NCBI GenBank assembly: GCA_004376055.2
Contig: CP049016.1
Span: 2,976,001-3,040,000 of the forward strand
Source: Nitrospirales bacterium LBB_01
Lineage (GTDB): Bacteria > Nitrospirota > Thermodesulfovibrionia > Thermodesulfovibrionales > Magnetobacteriaceae
DNA: 64,000 nt
Direction of reading: 5' to 3'
The notes beneath the pieces were generated by a model, which was not told where the DNA came from, did not search any database, and saw nothing but the letters and a program-made list of their open reading frames with translations. Made by a program: the position numbers and the translations under genes. Below, in pieces: positions 62,823 to 64,000 of the stretch. The stretch's first letter is position 1, and each line of letters starts with the position of its first letter.

Positions 62823-62856
62823 GACTGCCAAAAAGTTACTAAACTTTTTGGCAGTC
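62823..62856 (+). terminator. 15-bp hairpin after the 66-residue gene
   Basis: GACTGCCAAAAAGTT and AACTTTTTGGCAGTC are perfect complements around the loop ACTA. C residues rather than T follow, so it may be a Rho-independent-like structure without a U-tail or a stability element. Confidence 0.6.
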
Positions 62857-62926
62857 CCCCACCTTATATCAGATTTTGTGTCGCTCGTTGTTGTCTTTAG
62901 AGTCCCCCTTTGTCTATAATAGTGGT

Positions 62927-63781
62927 GTGAAGATAGGTTTTATAGGCGGCGGTAACATGGCAGAGGCTCTGATAAAGGGGCTTACAGAAAAAGGCCAAGA
63001 TATTACCCGTTCCAGCGAGGTTGATACTTTAGTCTTTCAACAAGCTGCTCCTTTAGTCTTTGTGCAGGCTGGTATTTTAGTCTCCGAGCCTGTTAGCGCA
63101 AGATGTTATTATCTTAAGGATCATTATCACGTAACCGCCATGTCTGACAACATAACTGTATTAAAAGCCTCAGATACTATTATTATAGCGATTAAACCTC
63201 AGAACATGCCTACACTTAAAGAACAGGTACAGGGAATTGATTTTACCGGTAAAACAGTCATGTCAATAGTGGCTGGGATAAAACTTGCCGCACTTAATGC
63301 GATGTTTCCGGGAGCTTTTGTCGTACGTGTAATGCCCAATACGCCTGCTTTGGTGCTTGAGGCAATGTCTGTGGTGACAAGCGATACATCAGTGCCAAAG
63401 GAAATTTTGAAAAAAGCAGAGGGTATTTTTTCTGCAATAGGTCAGGTTGTGTTTTTATCTGAGGATATGATGGATGCTGTAACGGCAGTGTCTGGAAGCG
63501 GTCCAGCGTTTTTTGCTCTCTTTACAAAATGTGTCATAGAAGCTGGTGTTGCTCTTGGGCTGCCTGATGATATTTCCAGCAAATTAGCTATACAGACTAT
63601 GACAGGAACCGCAAAACTTCTTAGCTCCGGTCAGCTGCCTGCTGAATTAATAAAAATGGTGGCATCCCCTGGTGGAACAACAGAGGCCGGTCTAAAAAAA
63701 TTTGAAGCTCTCGGACTAAAAAATATAGTTTCTGAAGCACTGCAGAGTGCCGCACACAGAAGCGCAGAGTTGGGTAAATAG
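62927..63781 (+). CDS. proC: Pyrroline-5-carboxylate reductase with a tandem insertion
   Basis: 284 residues. It reduces pyrroline-5-carboxylate to proline with NAD(P)H. The GFIGGGNMAEALIKGL dinucleotide motif starts at residue 4, IIAIKPQNM near residue 85 and the SGSGPAFFALF segment near residue 190 are typical. The GTG at 62927 is chosen since it starts directly at the Rossmann strand. Between the first helix and the second strand there are 16 extra residues, made by two extra copies of a 24-bp unit. The rest is of normal length. yggT follows 19 bp later. Confidence 0.93.
   Translation: MKIGFIGGGNMAEALIKGLTEKGQDITRSSEVDTLVFQQAAPLVFVQAGILVSEPVSARCYYLKDHYHVTAMSDNITVLKASDTIIIAIKPQNMPTLKEQVQGIDFTGKTVMSIVAGIKLAALNAMFPGAFVVRVMPNTPALVLEAMSVVTSDTSVPKEILKKAEGIFSAIGQVVFLSEDMMDAVTAVSGSGPAFFALFTKCVIEAGVALGLPDDISSKLAIQTMTGTAKLLSSGQLPAELIKMVASPGGTTEAGLKKFEALGLKNIVSEALQSAAHRSAELGK
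63028..63085 (+). repeat. 24-bp tandem repeat, three copies, inside proC
   Basis: The decamer TTTAGTCTTT begins at 63028 and 63052, and TTTAGTCTCC at 63076, exactly 24 bases apart. Each unit codes eight residues containing Leu-Val-Phe or Leu-Val-Ser; the last (GILVSEP) is the ancestral strand of ProC. Confidence 0.75.
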
Positions 63782-63800
63782 AGTTGGAGGTGTACAGGAT

Positions 63801-64000
63801 ATGTTTGTAGCCGGACATTTTTTTATATCTATCGCAACAGTAGCAGATATAGTACTGAGCGCTTATACGTGGATTTTAATCATATCGGCATTGATAAGCT
63901 GGGTAAATCCCGATCCCTATAACCCTGTCGTGAAGTTTTTGTATCTTGCCACTGAACCGGTTTTAAGACCGATACGCCGGAAAATAGGCACCCTTGGCGG
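63801..64000 (+). CDS. YggT family membrane protein, N-terminal part
   Basis: The frame opens at an ATG with GGAGG ten bases upstream and runs to the end of the window without a stop. The residues SALISWVNPDPYNPVVKFLY and TEPVLRPIRRKIG are the YggT/Ycf19 signature, and one hydrophobic helix is complete. The family is of uncertain function and often lies next to proC, as here. Confidence 0.9.
   Translation, partial: MFVAGHFFISIATVADIVLSAYTWILIISALISWVNPDPYNPVVKFLYLATEPVLRPIRRKIGTLG

Overview
The window is about 64 kb of an AT-rich, Gram-negative, didermic bacterial chromosome. Outer-membrane functions (MlaA, a FadL-type porin, an Lpp-like lipoprotein), a c-type-haem sensor kinase, three sigma-54 promoters and several cobalamin-type radical SAM enzymes point to a metabolically versatile environmental anaerobe or microaerophile. 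My impression is a Nitrospirota/deltaproteobacteria-like lineage, but nothing here fixes the taxonomy. No rRNA, tRNA, CRISPR array, transposase or integrase was seen.

Layout. 1-2803: the end of a haem-copper oxidase/NO-reductase subunit I, a SCO1/SenC factor and tilS. 2804-12402: an accessory region. It holds a Roco-TIR protein (LRR-Roc-COR-TIR) in an operon with a HEPN-like/class III cyclase/FHA gene that has been split by a miniature transposon. Three unrecognised minus-strand proteins and a small leaderless coiled-coil gene follow. 12587-14579: CheY, CheC-like phosphatase and PAS-GGDEF cyclase operon. 14591-25809: a ten- or eleven-gene minus-strand operon with split transketolase, three radical SAM proteins, two methyltransferases, an epimerase, a glycosyltransferase and membrane proteins, preceded by a clear sigma-70 promoter. 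26193-33031: mlaA, a TPR protein, an LpxL-like acyltransferase, a glycosyltransferase and two more B12-type radical SAM proteins. 33260-40230: an orphan sigma-54 transcript, a FadL-type porin, a double cyclic-nucleotide-binding protein, and a sigma-54-driven Usp-Usp-SulP operon. 40252-49928: the rod-shape operon mreBCD-mrdA-rodA, an RDD protein, a haem-motif sensor kinase, rho and queE. 50032-64000: an AlbA_2 gene broken in an A8 run, hemL, TPR protein, aspS, a pseudouridine synthase, an RNA methyltransferase, an L,D-transpeptidase facing an Lpp-like lipoprotein, nagZ, proC with a tandem expansion, and the start of yggT.

The main non-genic structure is a family of six related repeats of 80-246 bp. 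Four have imperfect 21-bp terminal inverted repeats and 8-9 bp target duplications, so they are miniature transposable elements (MITEs). One sits exactly inside the cyclase-FHA gene: removing it with one target copy restores a single 495-codon frame. A second copy landed at the stop codon of mlaA and regenerated it. The strongest candidate for a little-described system is the Roco-TIR plus HEPN-like/cyclase/FHA pair. Next are the three sigma-54 promoters, two of which drive very small or non-coding products, and the long radical-SAM operon.
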